A stretch of DNA of 64,000 nt from Haloferax sp. Atlit-12N (GCF_003383095.1 NZ_PSYW01000001.1:744001-808000); one strand, 5' to 3'. Counted from the stretch's first letter, positions 8,535-17,636 are shown. Made by a program: numbers and translations. Notes: generated by a model not told the origin, from the letters alone.

Positions 8535-11500
8535 CTACCCGTCCGCATGGCAGTTCGCCGCAACGGTGCAACCCGGACCGCCCGCCCAGCCCTCGGAACG
8601 CTCGTCTGCGTCGCCGTCGATGTCGCCGACGCCGACGCCCGACGGGGGTACCGCGACGACGATTGCCGTCTCCACGTCGAACGCGACGCGGTCGCCGCGG
8701 CCGACCGTCTCCGCGACGCCGTCGTCGTCCCAGTCGAGGGCGACGGGCGACCCGTCGCGGGCGTACGTCAGTGACTCCGTGTCGCCGCGGGCGTGGACCC
8801 GGAACTGCGCGAACTCGCCGGCGACCGACACGTCCCAGACGTTGACCGTCGCGTACCAGTACCCCGGGACGGGCGCGACCGGCATCCCGGCGGGGACACG
8901 CTTGAACGACGTATCGAAGCGGGAGTCGAGCGTGTCGTTCACGCGGTCGGTGACCGCCTTCTCGGTGGCGCTCATCGCCGCGTCGGTCGCCATGTCGGTG
9001 ACGGCCTGCTGACGGGCGGTCCGCGTCGTCTCGACGGTCCGGTTCGTGAGTCGTTGTGAGACCGTCGTCGAGCGGTCCTGGCGGACGGTTCGGAACGCCT
9101 CGTCGAGGCGGCGTTCGAGGAGGTCGGCCTCGACGGTTCCCGTTCCGGCGGCCTCAACGGCGATTGCGCGGGCCGCAGAGCCGTTCGTGACCGCCAGCGC
9201 CCGGTGGGCTGGGTCGTCCCACTCGCCGAGCGCGCGCTCCAGAATCCGCTGGCGCTCCGTCATCGAGTGGTCGGTGTGCGCGCGCAGCTCGTCCTCAGCG
9301 GCCTCTTCGGCGGGTACGGTCGACCGGTCGACCGCGGTTTCGAGCCTGTCGCGCCGGTCGGCGAGCGTCTCGTTCGTCCCGTTCGTCGCCGCGAGCGTCG
9401 AATCGGCGGCGAGGAGCGCGCGGGCCGCGACGCGGAGCGGGACGCGGCGGTTCGCGCCGAACACCGGTTCGAGGACAGTGTCTGCGGCGTCGCCGTAGGG
9501 GAGCGTGAACAGGTTGGTGTTGCGGGCGACGAGCGGGTGGTAGGTGCCGCCGCGCGAGACGGTCGGCATCGCGGACCCCGAGAGACCGCCGAGCGAGAGG
9601 TACATGGGGTCAGCGTCGGGGACGAATCGGACACCGGTCTCGTTGCCAGTTCCGTTCTCGCCGTTCGCTCGGGTCTCACCGAGCGCCGCGCGGGCGACCG
9701 CCTCGGCACGGACCGCCTTCGAGAGCGACCCGATAGCTGCGTCCGTGCTCGCGTCGTCGGCCGCGCCGGTCGCCGCCGCGCTCCGGTTCGCCCGGCGGTC
9801 GAGCGCCGCCAGCACGCGGTCGAGATACGCGGCGCGGACCGCGACGCGTGCTCGGTCGGAGACGCCGTCGTAGGCGGCCGGTGCGCCGACGAGCTCTCGG
9901 CGGTCGGCGCGCAGGTCGGACGCGAGTTCCGCGGCGAGGTTCGCCTCGCCCGCGGCAACCCGCCGGGCAGACAGCGTCACGCTCCGGTTTTTCACGCGGT
10001 CGGCGAGCGCGACGAGGTCAGCACGAATCCAGTTGTCGAGGCCGGGAGCCGATGGTGCGGTCGTCAGTCGTGGGTCGGGCGCATCGCCGTCGGCGACGTC
10101 GCGGGCGAGGCCGTCGAACCCGCCGTGGGTCGCAACCGCGTCCTCGGCACGCTCGGCGGCCGCGGCGAAGTTCTCGCCGTCGAGCGCGCCGCCGGGTTCG
10201 ACCGCCGGGTCGATGGGTTGCGCAGGAGTGGACAGGTCGGCCGGGTCGACGACGGCCACGAGGTCGACGCGCGTCTTCGTCTCCGTTGTCTCGTCGGTGC
10301 GGAACGTCTCGTTGCCCCGCCGCCACGTTCGGGTGGTCGTCTCGCTCGTCGTCACGACGCGGGAGCCGGCGGCGACGACGATTGTGTCGGCTTCGAGCGC
10401 CGGCGTTCGCGTCGCCACCGTCTCGACCGACGACGACGCCTCGGTCGTCGTACCGACGAGTTCCCACTCACGGCCGAGGTCGACCGGCGGGTCGTCCGTG
10501 TGATCGACGACGGTCGCGTCGGCTTCGACTGCGACTGCGGCCCGGTGCGCGTCCGCGACCACGTCGTCGTAAGCGGGCGCGTCGCCGTGGCCGTCGAGAA
10601 GGCCGACCAGCGCGTGGTCGGCCGCGGAGCCGACGGAGGCGTTGATGGTCCGGTTCGTCGGAACCTCGCTCGCGGCTGACTCGGCAGACGGATTGGGTGC
10701 GGGGAGCGCGCTCGCCAGTTCGGGCGCGGCGGGGACGCCGGTCTGCGAGAGCAGGCTCTGGGCACCGGCGTGGACGGCGGCGCGACCGGTCGCCCCGCGG
10801 GCGTCGGCGTCAGTCGCCCCGAACGCCTGCTGTTCGGCGAGCAGGACGCCGGCGTTCGTCGCCAGCGCGGCGTGGTCGTTCGAGACGACGTTGTCCACGG
10901 GCGCGCCGGCGTACTGGCTCCAGCCGCGAGTCCACGCCGACGCCCACAGCGCGGTCGTCACCGTCGCGTCGAGCGTCCCGCCGTCCAGCGCGTTCGCGTC
11001 GAGACGGTGCTCGAAGGCCTCGGTTCGGTCGTGGAGCGCGAGGACGGGCGTTCGGACGCCGACCGTCGCGGTGACGGACTCGGTGGCGACGGTGCGACCG
11101 CCGCGAACGACTTCGACCGAGACGTTCTCGACGGTCGCGACGAGGACAGTTCCGTTCTCGCGGCCCGAGATAGAGACGCGGTCCATCGCGTCGCGGAGGG
11201 TCGACTCGTTGGTCGGCCGCGGCAGAGTCGCGGTCGCGTTCACATCGCCGCGGGCGACGGAGACGGCCCGAAGCCGCTCCGTCGCGGCGAGAGCGATGCG
11301 GAGCCTGAGATAGTCGCGGAAGGGGCGCTCCTCGGAGAGCAGTCGTCCGACGGTCGTGTTCGCGGGCGAGGTGACGGGGTTCGCCGCGGCCTCGCGCGCC
11401 GCGTCGCCGACGGCCGCGCGAACGGCGGCGTCGGCCTGTGCGGTCGCGCGGTCCATCGCGTCGTCGACCCGGCGGTCGGCCACGGGGTCGTGACCCGCGA

Positions 11501-11591
11501 GCGCGCCGGAGAACGTCGCGCTCCCGACGAGGAGCAACACACCGAGCAGGGCGAATGGAACCCGACCGCGGTTGTCGTCTGCGAGCCTCAC
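8535..11591 (-). CDS. Giant secreted/membrane-anchored protein of the pilus-like cluster
   Basis: About 1,018 residues with one N-terminal hydrophobic segment (residues 10-32, VPFALLGVLLLVGSATFSGALAG) after a short basic head (MRLADDNRGR). That is typical of a pilin-like or uncleaved signal-anchor protein. The rest is a large acidic, alanine- and threonine-rich ectodomain with many NxT/NxS sequons (NTTVG, NESTL, NRTIN), so N-glycosylation outside the cell is likely. The GTG at 11591 is chosen because it overlaps the preceding stop (GTGA); the upstream GTG at 11600 is less likely. It is the last gene of the cluster and probably its largest surface component. I recognise no enzymatic motif. Confidence 0.75.
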   Translation of the reverse strand: MRLADDNRGRVPFALLGVLLLVGSATFSGALAGHDPVADRRVDDAMDRATAQADAAVRAAVGDAAREAAANPVTSPANTTVGRLLSEERPFRDYLRLRIALAATERLRAVSVARGDVNATATLPRPTNESTLRDAMDRVSISGRENGTVLVATVENVSVEVVRGGRTVATESVTATVGVRTPVLALHDRTEAFEHRLDANALDGGTLDATVTTALWASAWTRGWSQYAGAPVDNVVSNDHAALATNAGVLLAEQQAFGATDADARGATGRAAVHAGAQSLLSQTGVPAAPELASALPAPNPSAESAASEVPTNRTINASVGSAADHALVGLLDGHGDAPAYDDVVADAHRAAVAVEADATVVDHTDDPPVDLGREWELVGTTTEASSSVETVATRTPALEADTIVVAAGSRVVTTSETTTRTWRRGNETFRTDETTETKTRVDLVAVVDPADLSTPAQPIDPAVEPGGALDGENFAAAAERAEDAVATHGGFDGLARDVADGDAPDPRLTTAPSAPGLDNWIRADLVALADRVKNRSVTLSARRVAAGEANLAAELASDLRADRRELVGAPAAYDGVSDRARVAVRAAYLDRVLAALDRRANRSAAATGAADDASTDAAIGSLSKAVRAEAVARAALGETRANGENGTGNETGVRFVPDADPMYLSLGGLSGSAMPTVSRGGTYHPLVARNTNLFTLPYGDAADTVLEPVFGANRRVPLRVAARALLAADSTLAATNGTNETLADRRDRLETAVDRSTVPAEEAAEDELRAHTDHSMTERQRILERALGEWDDPAHRALAVTNGSAARAIAVEAAGTGTVEADLLERRLDEAFRTVRQDRSTTVSQRLTNRTVETTRTARQQAVTDMATDAAMSATEKAVTDRVNDTLDSRFDTSFKRVPAGMPVAPVPGYWYATVNVWDVSVAGEFAQFRVHARGDTESLTYARDGSPVALDWDDDGVAETVGRGDRVAFDVETAIVVAVPPSGVGVGDIDGDADERSEGWAGGPGCTVAANCHADG

Positions 11592-12469
11592 GCCGACCAC
11601 GTCCTGACGACGATAGTGACGCGTCCGACCGAGACGGCCTCGGCGGCGGCTCGCGGGGTGTCGTACCGGGCGCGCATCGCGTCGGCGAAGCGCGGGGCCA
11701 GCGCCGCCGCGAGGTCGGCGTTGGCGGCGCGGGTCTCCTCGCGGGCGACTTCGGGCGCGACGGAGGCGTTCACCAGCACCCCAGCCCGCTCGTACCGGTG
11801 GGTCATCAGCGTCGAAACCGGTTCGTCGCCGCGGAGCGCGAGGCGAGCGAGCGCGGGCGGGAACAGCCCCGAGACGGTTCGATTTGCGACGACACGAGCG
11901 ACGGCGTCGAAGCCGTCGTCGCTGGCGGCGACAGCGTCGTTTCGCGCCGCGGGGAACCCGCTGGGCACGTCAAGCGTCGCGGAGTGGACCGTCGCCGACG
12001 ACGGCGACTCGGGCCCGAGGTCATCAGTCGCGCGGACCGGCGCACCGAGGAACGGCGTCCACACGGCGGCGACGGAGATGCCGCGAGTCGGGAGTTCGGA
12101 GGCGACGCGAGCGGCGGTCCGCGTCCGGAAATCGTCGCGGGCGCGGGTCAGGCGAACGCCGTCGATGGTGGTCGCACCGAGCGTCGCGCGGGCGAGGAGA
12201 CCCGCGAGACTACCGTGAGCGGTCCGGTCGAGTTCGCGAGGGTCGACGCCGTCGGCATCGAGGAGCGACGGGTCCGCGGCCTCGACACCGGGGGCGAGCG
12301 AGTAGTTGACCGTGGCGGTGCTCGTCGCCAGCGACGAGGCGACCCCGTCGGCGTCGATAGCGGCGTGGTCGGCGCTTGTACTCGCGCCGGCGTCCGCGGT
12401 GACGACGAGGCCGATGCTCGCACTCACGAGCAGCAGGCACACCGTCACGTCGAAGACGAGGTCGGTCAT
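11588..12469 (-). CDS. Pilin-like membrane-anchored cluster protein
   Basis: The 293-residue protein has an N-terminal transmembrane segment directly after three residues (MTDLVFDVTVCLLLVSASIGLVV), then an extracellular alanine-rich domain. Two SVAPEVA/LAPGVEA-like stretches and NRT/NAS sequons suggest exposure outside the cell. The short head before the helix resembles pseudopilins, though no glycine or arginine cleavage site for PibD is clear. It overlaps both neighbours by four bases (ATGA and GTGA), so the genes are tightly coupled. It probably forms part of the external or periplasm-like stalk of the machine. The family is known to me only as a haloarchaeal uncharacterised one. Confidence 0.75.
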   Translation of the reverse strand: MTDLVFDVTVCLLLVSASIGLVVTADAGASTSADHAAIDADGVASSLATSTATVNYSLAPGVEAADPSLLDADGVDPRELDRTAHGSLAGLLARATLGATTIDGVRLTRARDDFRTRTAARVASELPTRGISVAAVWTPFLGAPVRATDDLGPESPSSATVHSATLDVPSGFPAARNDAVAASDDGFDAVARVVANRTVSGLFPPALARLALRGDEPVSTLMTHRYERAGVLVNASVAPEVAREETRAANADLAAALAPRFADAMRARYDTPRAAAEAVSVGRVTIVVRTWSA

Positions 12470-12858
12470 CGCCACACCTCGACCCGGAGCGTTCCGAATC
12501 CGACGCGACCGGGTTCGACGCGGACGCTGACGCGGGTCGAATCGGCGTCTGCCTCGGTTGGCGCGTCAGGGCCGACGGCTCGGCGGTCGCCGTCGACCGC
12601 GACGACAACGCGACACGAGAACCCGTCGGGACAGGCGTCGAGCGCGTCCGAGAGCCGCGAGACGGCGACGACGCCCGAGTCGTCGGTGAGGGTGGATTCG
12701 ACGTTCGACAGCGTCGCCGGTGCGAGGTCTCGGTCGGTGGTCGGCAGCGAGTCGTCGAGGACTGTCGCGTAGCCCGAAATCGCCGCGCAGACGACGAATA
12801 ACGCGGTGAGTGCGGCGACGGGCGAGGTCTGTGCCCTACGCCGAGACGATGGTGACAT
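12466..12858 (-). CDS. Small pilin-like protein of the cluster
   Basis: The 130-residue protein has a basic head (MSPSSRRRAQ) followed by TSPVAALTALFVVCAAISGYA (residues 11-31). This resembles minor pilins processed after a charged leader. The ectodomain contains a cysteine pair (ACPDGFSC, about 74-81) that could form a disulfide, and ends in a beta-rich RVEPGRVGFGTLRVEVW. The gene overlaps its upstream neighbour by 23 bases and its downstream one by four. A minor-pilin or assembly-priming role is the natural guess, but cleavage by prepilin peptidase is not certain because the canonical G/A-R-G-V/S-S-P-V core is absent. Confidence 0.7.
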   Translation of the reverse strand: MSPSSRRRAQTSPVAALTALFVVCAAISGYATVLDDSLPTTDRDLAPATLSNVESTLTDDSGVVAVSRLSDALDACPDGFSCRVVVAVDGDRRAVGPDAPTEADADSTRVSVRVEPGRVGFGTLRVEVWR

Positions 12859-13306
12859 CCGTTCCCTCCCAACTGATGTGGCGGACGACGAGCGGTTCGC
12901 TGGCGGGCCGCCACGAGGCGTTCCGGTCGCGTGCGGTCTCAGCCGCGGCGGCGAACGCGGCGGGCGAGTCGAAGACGGCGCTCGGGGACGCGCCGGCGGC
13001 GACCGACCCGAGTCGGGAGTCGGGCGTCGCCGGCGTCACCGGGCCGAAGGCGAACGTGGCGTGTGCCGCGCCGCCGTCGTTTCGGAGGCCGAGTCGGTGC
13101 GGGCCGAGGCGGATGGCGTCGGCATCGAGGTCGTGTTCGGCGGTCGCGTCGTACTCGGCGACGGCCACGGTATCGACGGCGTCGGTGACTCCCGAGGCGT
13201 CGGGCGCGGGCGTCGTCGGGAGGCCGGCGACCGTCCCGACGAGGACGGTCGCGGCCAGCGAGAGCGCGGCCCACGTGTAGAGCGTATCGAGCGGTGCGTC
13301 GAGCAT
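12836..13306 (-). CDS. Membrane-anchored protein of the cluster, first gene of a sub-operon
   Basis: The 156-residue product has a hydrophobic N-terminal segment (about 10-29, YTWAALSLAATVLVGTVAGL) and an extracellular domain rich in aspartate and alanine that ends in strands LVVRHISWEGTDVTIVSA. A TATAAA box on the opposite-strand reading (13332-13337) lies about 28 bases before its ATG. Transcription can therefore restart here inside the cluster. Length and position suggest a structural partner of the three downstream anchored proteins. I do not recognise a characterised family. Confidence 0.75.
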   Translation of the reverse strand: MLDAPLDTLYTWAALSLAATVLVGTVAGLPTTPAPDASGVTDAVDTVAVAEYDATAEHDLDADAIRLGPHRLGLRNDGGAAHATFAFGPVTPATPDSRLGSVAAGASPSAVFDSPAAFAAAAETARDRNASWRPASEPLVVRHISWEGTDVTIVSA

Positions 13307-13331
13307 AGACCGGGGTGGTCCCGTTCGAGTA

Positions 13332-13337
13332 TATAAA
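13332..13337 (-). promoter_or_regulatory. TATA box of the second promoter in the pilus-like cluster
   Basis: Read on the minus strand the sequence is GGTTTATATACTCG, with the box centred about 28 bases before the ATG at 13306. It separates the secretion-core genes (ATPase and membrane protein) from the anchored surface proteins, which could therefore be made in different amounts. Confidence 0.65.
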
Positions 13338-13396
13338 CCTCAGCACGGAACGGCGACGGGAGCGGAGCCGGTGGCGAACGTCGCGAGCGCCGCGAC

Positions 13397-15166
13397 TTAG
13401 ACGAGCGTTCCCGCGGCGGCGAACGCGAGCGCGAACGTCGTCGTCGCCGACACGAGCGCCCGGCCGACGCGAGAGGCCACGAGATGGCGGTCGAGGCCGT
13501 GTTCGACGCCGACCGAGAGCGTCGTCAGGATGACCGCCGAGAGGAGGACGTACGCGCCGACGGCCAGCCCGAGGTCGGCGGTCGAAAGCGGCGCGGCGAC
13601 AGCCGTCTGGTCGAGCGTCTTCGCGGGGGCCATCCCGTCGGCGAGCGCGACGGTTGCGCCGGCGACGAGCGGCCCGAAGACGGCGGCCGTGTTCGACAGC
13701 GTCTCCGTGACGGACGCGAGTTCGCGGCGGGCCTCGGCGTCGAGTCGGGAGAGCGCCGAGAGCTGGTCGGCCATCGAGACGATTGCGCGGCCGGCGGGTC
13801 GACCCTCGCTGGCGGCGAGTCCGAGAAGCGTCGCCACGCCCGCGACACGGGGGCTCGGCGTCGATTCGAGGACGCCGTACTCACCGCGGAACGACTCGAC
13901 GACACCCACGCGGAGGCGACGCTGGACGCCGACGGCCTCTTCGAGCAGGTCGCCGGTTTCGCCCGGGACCGAGGTCGCCGCGCGGGCGAGCGCAGATTCG
14001 ACGGCCTCGCCCTCGCCGACGGCGCGGCCGACGAGATAGAGCGCGTCTGAGAGGCCGTCTTCGACCGCGCGGACGCGGGCTCTGAGCGCCACGACCGGGC
14101 GGGCTGCGACGAACAGCGCGGTCCCGGTTCCGAGGCCGACGGCGGCGAGCGGCGCGAGCCACGGCGCGACGAGCGCGTCGGCGGCGACGAAGCCGGCGAT
14201 TCCAGCGACTGCGCCACCGACGATGCCGACGTGGCGGTGGTCGTCGACCGCGGGGTGAGACGCGTCGACCGAGAGCGGCGCGAACGCGACCGGCCGGCGG
14301 ACGAGCACCCACCCGACCGCGGCGAGGAGACAGGCGGGAAGCGCCACGTCGTAGACGAAGGCGACGTCTGCGGCGGTGACGCCGACGCCGGCGACGCGGG
14401 CGGCCGGGAGCGCGCCGACCAGCGCGAGCGGGAGCAGGACGCCAAAGGCGTAGACCGCCGTCACCGGCCCGCGGACAGAGCCGACGAAGTCGGCGAGGCG
14501 GTCACGGGTCCCCTCGCGGACGACCTCGTGGGCCCGGTCGAGCGCCCGGTCGCGCTCGCCGGCGGGAACGTCCGCGGCAGTCTGTAGGAGCGCAGTCGAG
14601 CGGTCGAGCGCCGGGAACCACGCGCGCCACGCGTCGGCGAACTCGGAGAGCCCCGCGGTCGGCGTCCCGCGGGCGCGGTCGACGTGTGCGGCGAGCGAGG
14701 CCGAAAGCGGGTCGTCGTCGCCGTGTGCGGCGAACGCGCTGGCCCGCTCGACCGAGGGTTCGACGCGCATCCGGAGCGCGATGCGACCGACGAGTTCCGG
14801 CGCGTTTCCGAGCGCCCGCGTCCGGCGGAGCGTCGCCAGCCAGACCGGAAGTGTGTGAACCGCGTGGGCCGCACCGAGCGCGGCCGCGAGCGCGACGAAG
14901 ACGACCGTCACGGTCGGAAGCCGAGCGAGGAGGGCGACGAGTCCACCGAGCAGGCCGGCGGGAAGCGACGAGCCGTAGCCCGCGGCGACGACCGTCTCGG
15001 GGGCGAGGTCCGCGTCGAGAAACGCGAGCGACCGGCAGAGCTCGTCGCTTGGGTCGGCGTCGATGGAGTCGGGCGAAAGCCGCGCGAGCGTCGTCGCGGT
15101 CGAGTGAAGCAAGTGATTCGCACCGGAGTCCGCGCTCGCGCTCGTGGCGGTGTCCGGGTTCAGCAT
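13397..15166 (-). CDS. TadC/PilC-like type IV pilus or secretion platform protein (T2SSF domains)
   Basis: The 589-residue protein carries two T2SSF-type regions (about 120-235 and 385-500) separated and flanked by hydrophobic pairs: residues 73-105, 238-262, 270-290, 313-365, then C-terminal helices at about 505-530 and 540-589. This duplicated layout is usual for archaeal TadC/PilC proteins. In known systems the protein sits in the membrane, couples the cytosolic ATPase to pilin insertion and guides filament assembly. Its start overlaps the ATPase stop by seven bases. The N-terminal 60 residues (SASADSGANHLLHSTATT) are polar and low-complexity. Confidence 0.85.
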   Translation of the reverse strand: MLNPDTATSASADSGANHLLHSTATTLARLSPDSIDADPSDELCRSLAFLDADLAPETVVAAGYGSSLPAGLLGGLVALLARLPTVTVVFVALAAALGAAHAVHTLPVWLATLRRTRALGNAPELVGRIALRMRVEPSVERASAFAAHGDDDPLSASLAAHVDRARGTPTAGLSEFADAWRAWFPALDRSTALLQTAADVPAGERDRALDRAHEVVREGTRDRLADFVGSVRGPVTAVYAFGVLLPLALVGALPAARVAGVGVTAADVAFVYDVALPACLLAAVGWVLVRRPVAFAPLSVDASHPAVDDHRHVGIVGGAVAGIAGFVAADALVAPWLAPLAAVGLGTGTALFVAARPVVALRARVRAVEDGLSDALYLVGRAVGEGEAVESALARAATSVPGETGDLLEEAVGVQRRLRVGVVESFRGEYGVLESTPSPRVAGVATLLGLAASEGRPAGRAIVSMADQLSALSRLDAEARRELASVTETLSNTAAVFGPLVAGATVALADGMAPAKTLDQTAVAAPLSTADLGLAVGAYVLLSAVILTTLSVGVEHGLDRHLVASRVGRALVSATTTFALAFAAAGTLV

Positions 15167-17142
15167 CCCGAACCACGCTCCGCGCGGGCTGCGGCGAGGT
15201 CATCTGGCGTGGTTCGTTCCGTCGCGGCGAGCGAATCGAGATGGGTGGCGCGGGCGTCGAGCGCGTCGAGCACGTCCGCGTACGACTCGCCGGGGCGGGC
15301 CACGGATTCGACCGCGAGACTGTCGCCGCGGGCGACCGACCCCGTGGGTTCGAGGGCGCGACCGTCGTGTTCGAACAGCGTCTCGAACGCCGCGTCGTCG
15401 CCGACGGGGCGGACCTCCTCGACGCGGGCGACGCGGTGTGCGTCCGCGTGTTCGCAGGTGACGACGAGGTCGGTGGCGGCGAACGACGACGCCGGGACGC
15501 CGAGGTCGGAGACGACGCGCTCGCGCACGTCGGCGGCCCCGTCGCCGTGAATCGTTCCGAGGACCGCGTTGGCGTTCGCGCCGACGCGCATCGCCTCGTA
15601 GAGGACAGCGGCCTCCTCGCCCCGGACTTCACCGAGCGCGAGCGCGCCGTCGCCAAGCCGGAGCGCCGCGTGGAGCGCCGCCTGCGGCGTCGGTTCGGGG
15701 CCGCCGGTCGTGTCGGTTCGGAGCGTCTGCACGTCGCGGTCGGCGTCCAGCAGGCTCGACGCCGGAAGCTCCGGCGTGTCCTCGATGAGTACCGTGCGAA
15801 CGTCGCGCGGGAGTTCCCACAGGAGCGACCCGAGGAACGTCGTCTTGCCGGCCCCGCGGGAGCCGGCGACGAGGACCGACGCACCGCGCTCGACCGCGAG
15901 CGAGCAGAGCGCCGCGGCGTCGGACGACAGCGTCCCGTTGGCGACGAGCGCGGGGAGCGTCAGCGGCGTCTCGTCGTGGCGGCGGAACGCGAACCCGAGA
16001 CCGTCGCTGGCGGGCGCGGTCACGCCCGCGACCCGGACGCTCGCGCCGCCGGCCTCAACCACGGTGTCGAGTGTCGGGTCGGCGCGGGAGAACGACGCGC
16101 CGCTCACGCGACGCAGGCGGGAGGCGAGCGACTCCGCGCCGCCGGGCGCGAGGCGGACGTTTGTCGGCATCGAGACGCCGTCGGCGACGACGCGAATCGG
16201 GTTCTCGTCGGCGGGCGTCGAGACGTACACGTCCGAGACCGCGGGGTCCGAAAACAGGTCGTCGAGAACGCCGTGACCCGCGGTGTGCTTCGCCAGAATC
16301 GCCGCGAGCGTCTCGACCGGATCGTCCGGGTCGGCGGCGAGTCGGACGGCGCGGCCCGGCGCGCGCGGGCCGGCATCGACAGCGCCGCGGGCGAGTTGGT
16401 CGTGGGCGGCTTCGAGCGTGCGCGCGGCGCGCTGGTCGAGTGTCGATTCGGGCGGCGTGAGGTGGTAGACGGGGCCGCGCGGGCACTCGTACCGGCGGGC
16501 GACCGCGCCGGTGTCGAGGTCGGTCGTTCCGAGGAGTCGCCCGTCGGCCGGCGGGCGGGGGTCAACGCGGGAGCGCGCGAGCGTCGGGCCGACGACCGCC
16601 CGGAGCGCGTCGCCGTAGTCGGCGCTTCGAGACGCGCCCTCCGCGAGACCGGTTTCGACGGCCGCGCGGCGAACCGGTCCCGCGCGACCCGTCGCCTCGT
16701 GGGCGGCCCCGAGCGGGTCCTCGCGGGCGCGGTCGGCGAGGCGTTCGTCGCGGAAGCGGACGCGCTCTGCGAACCGGCCGGCAGCGACGAGCAGACCGGT
16801 CGCGGCGTCGTCGTACCGGCGTTCCAGCCCGTCGGCGCGGACGACGAGACGGTCGGCGTCGCGGGTTTCGAGCGCCTCGACAACCGTCGCGCGACAGGCG
16901 GGCGCGGTAGAGAGCGACCCGCGGTGCGGGCAGTTCCCGGCGTCGACCGCGAGCGTCACGGTCTCGTCGTCGGGGCGGTCGGTTGGCGTCGAGAACGCGG
17001 TCACACAGCTGCACTCGTCGGTCGAATCGCGGGGCGCGACCCGAACGCCGGTCGCGTCGGCGAGTCGGTCACCGAGCGCGTCCGGGAGCGCCGCAGCGAC
17101 GGTTTCGGAGAGGGAGCCGATGGAAGAGGAGTCGAGGGGCAT
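15160..17142 (-). CDS. TadA/PilB-like secretion ATPase with cysteine-rich N-terminal region
   Basis: The 660-residue ATPase has Walker A GSRGAGKTT (residues 428-436), an Asp-box region IEDTPEL (about 453-459), Walker B LALGEVRGEE (501-510) and the family histidine in GTIHGDG (529-535). It should power pilin polymerisation or retraction from the cytosolic face of TadC. The N-terminal domain contains C44, C46, C71 and C83 with a histidine at 73 (ECSC, NCPHRG, PACRA), a possible metal or Fe-S site. The ATG at 17142 lies 27 bases after a TATTTGAA box, indicating its own leaderless promoter. A fifth cysteine (YECPRG, residue 220) precedes the central linker. Confidence 0.9.
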   Translation of the reverse strand: MPLDSSSIGSLSETVAAALPDALGDRLADATGVRVAPRDSTDECSCVTAFSTPTDRPDDETVTLAVDAGNCPHRGSLSTAPACRATVVEALETRDADRLVVRADGLERRYDDAATGLLVAAGRFAERVRFRDERLADRAREDPLGAAHEATGRAGPVRRAAVETGLAEGASRSADYGDALRAVVGPTLARSRVDPRPPADGRLLGTTDLDTGAVARRYECPRGPVYHLTPPESTLDQRAARTLEAAHDQLARGAVDAGPRAPGRAVRLAADPDDPVETLAAILAKHTAGHGVLDDLFSDPAVSDVYVSTPADENPIRVVADGVSMPTNVRLAPGGAESLASRLRRVSGASFSRADPTLDTVVEAGGASVRVAGVTAPASDGLGFAFRRHDETPLTLPALVANGTLSSDAAALCSLAVERGASVLVAGSRGAGKTTFLGSLLWELPRDVRTVLIEDTPELPASSLLDADRDVQTLRTDTTGGPEPTPQAALHAALRLGDGALALGEVRGEEAAVLYEAMRVGANANAVLGTIHGDGAADVRERVVSDLGVPASSFAATDLVVTCEHADAHRVARVEEVRPVGDDAAFETLFEHDGRALEPTGSVARGDSLAVESVARPGESYADVLDALDARATHLDSLAATERTTPDDLAAARAERGSGC

Positions 17143-17165
17143 ACGAGGGCGTGGCCCCGTCCGGG

Positions 17166-17173
17166 TATTTGAA
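17166..17173 (-). promoter_or_regulatory. Putative TATA element of the TadA-like gene
   Basis: The minus strand reads TTCAAATACC about 27 bases before the ATG at 17142. It is weaker than the other two boxes of this cluster and lies within ten bases of the end of the upstream gene, so read-through is also possible. Confidence 0.45.
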
Positions 17174-17174
17174 C

Positions 17175-17636
17175 CTACGCCGCCGGCGGGTCGGCCGTCG
17201 CGGGGGCGAGGACGACGACAGAACCGCCCGCGTCGGCTTCGAGCGTCAGTCTGAGGCGGTGTTCGCCCGGCCCGAGCACGAGTCGGTCGCCGACGACGCG
17301 AATCCGCGGCCCGCCGACGCGACGGACGACGGTCGGCCCGGCGGCGATGTCCGCCGATAGCTCGACGCCGTCGCCGCCGCGAACCGCGAGTTCGGAGACG
17401 CCGGCCGCGCGCCACGACCCGGTCGGAACGTCGAGGACGACGTGCCGCCGAGCGCCCGCGACACCCGCCGGTGGCGGGTCTTCCGCGGTCGCGAGCGCCG
17501 TCGCGGCGTGTGCGATGTCGTCGGCCATCGAACCGATTGTCACGGTCGTCGCGTCCGCTCGCGCCGCGTCGGCCGCCGGGAAGACGACGCCGGCGATGGC
17601 GACCGCGAGGAGACACGTCAGAACGACGCGAATCAC
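17175..17636 (-). CDS. Secreted small protein of the pilus-like cluster
   Basis: The 153-residue protein has a signal peptide or anchor at residues 4-24 (VVLTCLLAVAIAGVVFPAADA) and a beta-rich extracellular domain with hydrophobic-polar alternation (RHVVLDVPTGSWRAAG, RLVLGPGEHRLRLTL). The start overlaps the stop of the coiled-coil gene (ATGA). Length and topology suit a minor pilin or pseudopilin-like assembly factor, but an Ala-x-Ala site (PAADAARADA) would also permit signal-peptidase release. Function unknown; linkage to the ATPase is positional. Confidence 0.7.
   Translation of the reverse strand: MIRVVLTCLLAVAIAGVVFPAADAARADATTVTIGSMADDIAHAATALATAEDPPPAGVAGARRHVVLDVPTGSWRAAGVSELAVRGGDGVELSADIAAGPTVVRRVGGPRIRVVGDRLVLGPGEHRLRLTLEADAGGSVVVLAPATADPPAA

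Noticed and set aside
8204-8563. Longer N-terminus for the hypothetical gene starting at 8476
   Set aside because: It crosses the TATA-like element near 8503 and adds unconserved sequence; the ATG at 8476 fits the leaderless spacing.
14686-17172. 828-codon open frame on the plus strand over the pilus-like cluster
   Set aside because: It is arginine-rich and repetitive and lies opposite the clear TadA and TadC genes; long antisense frames are expected at this G+C content.
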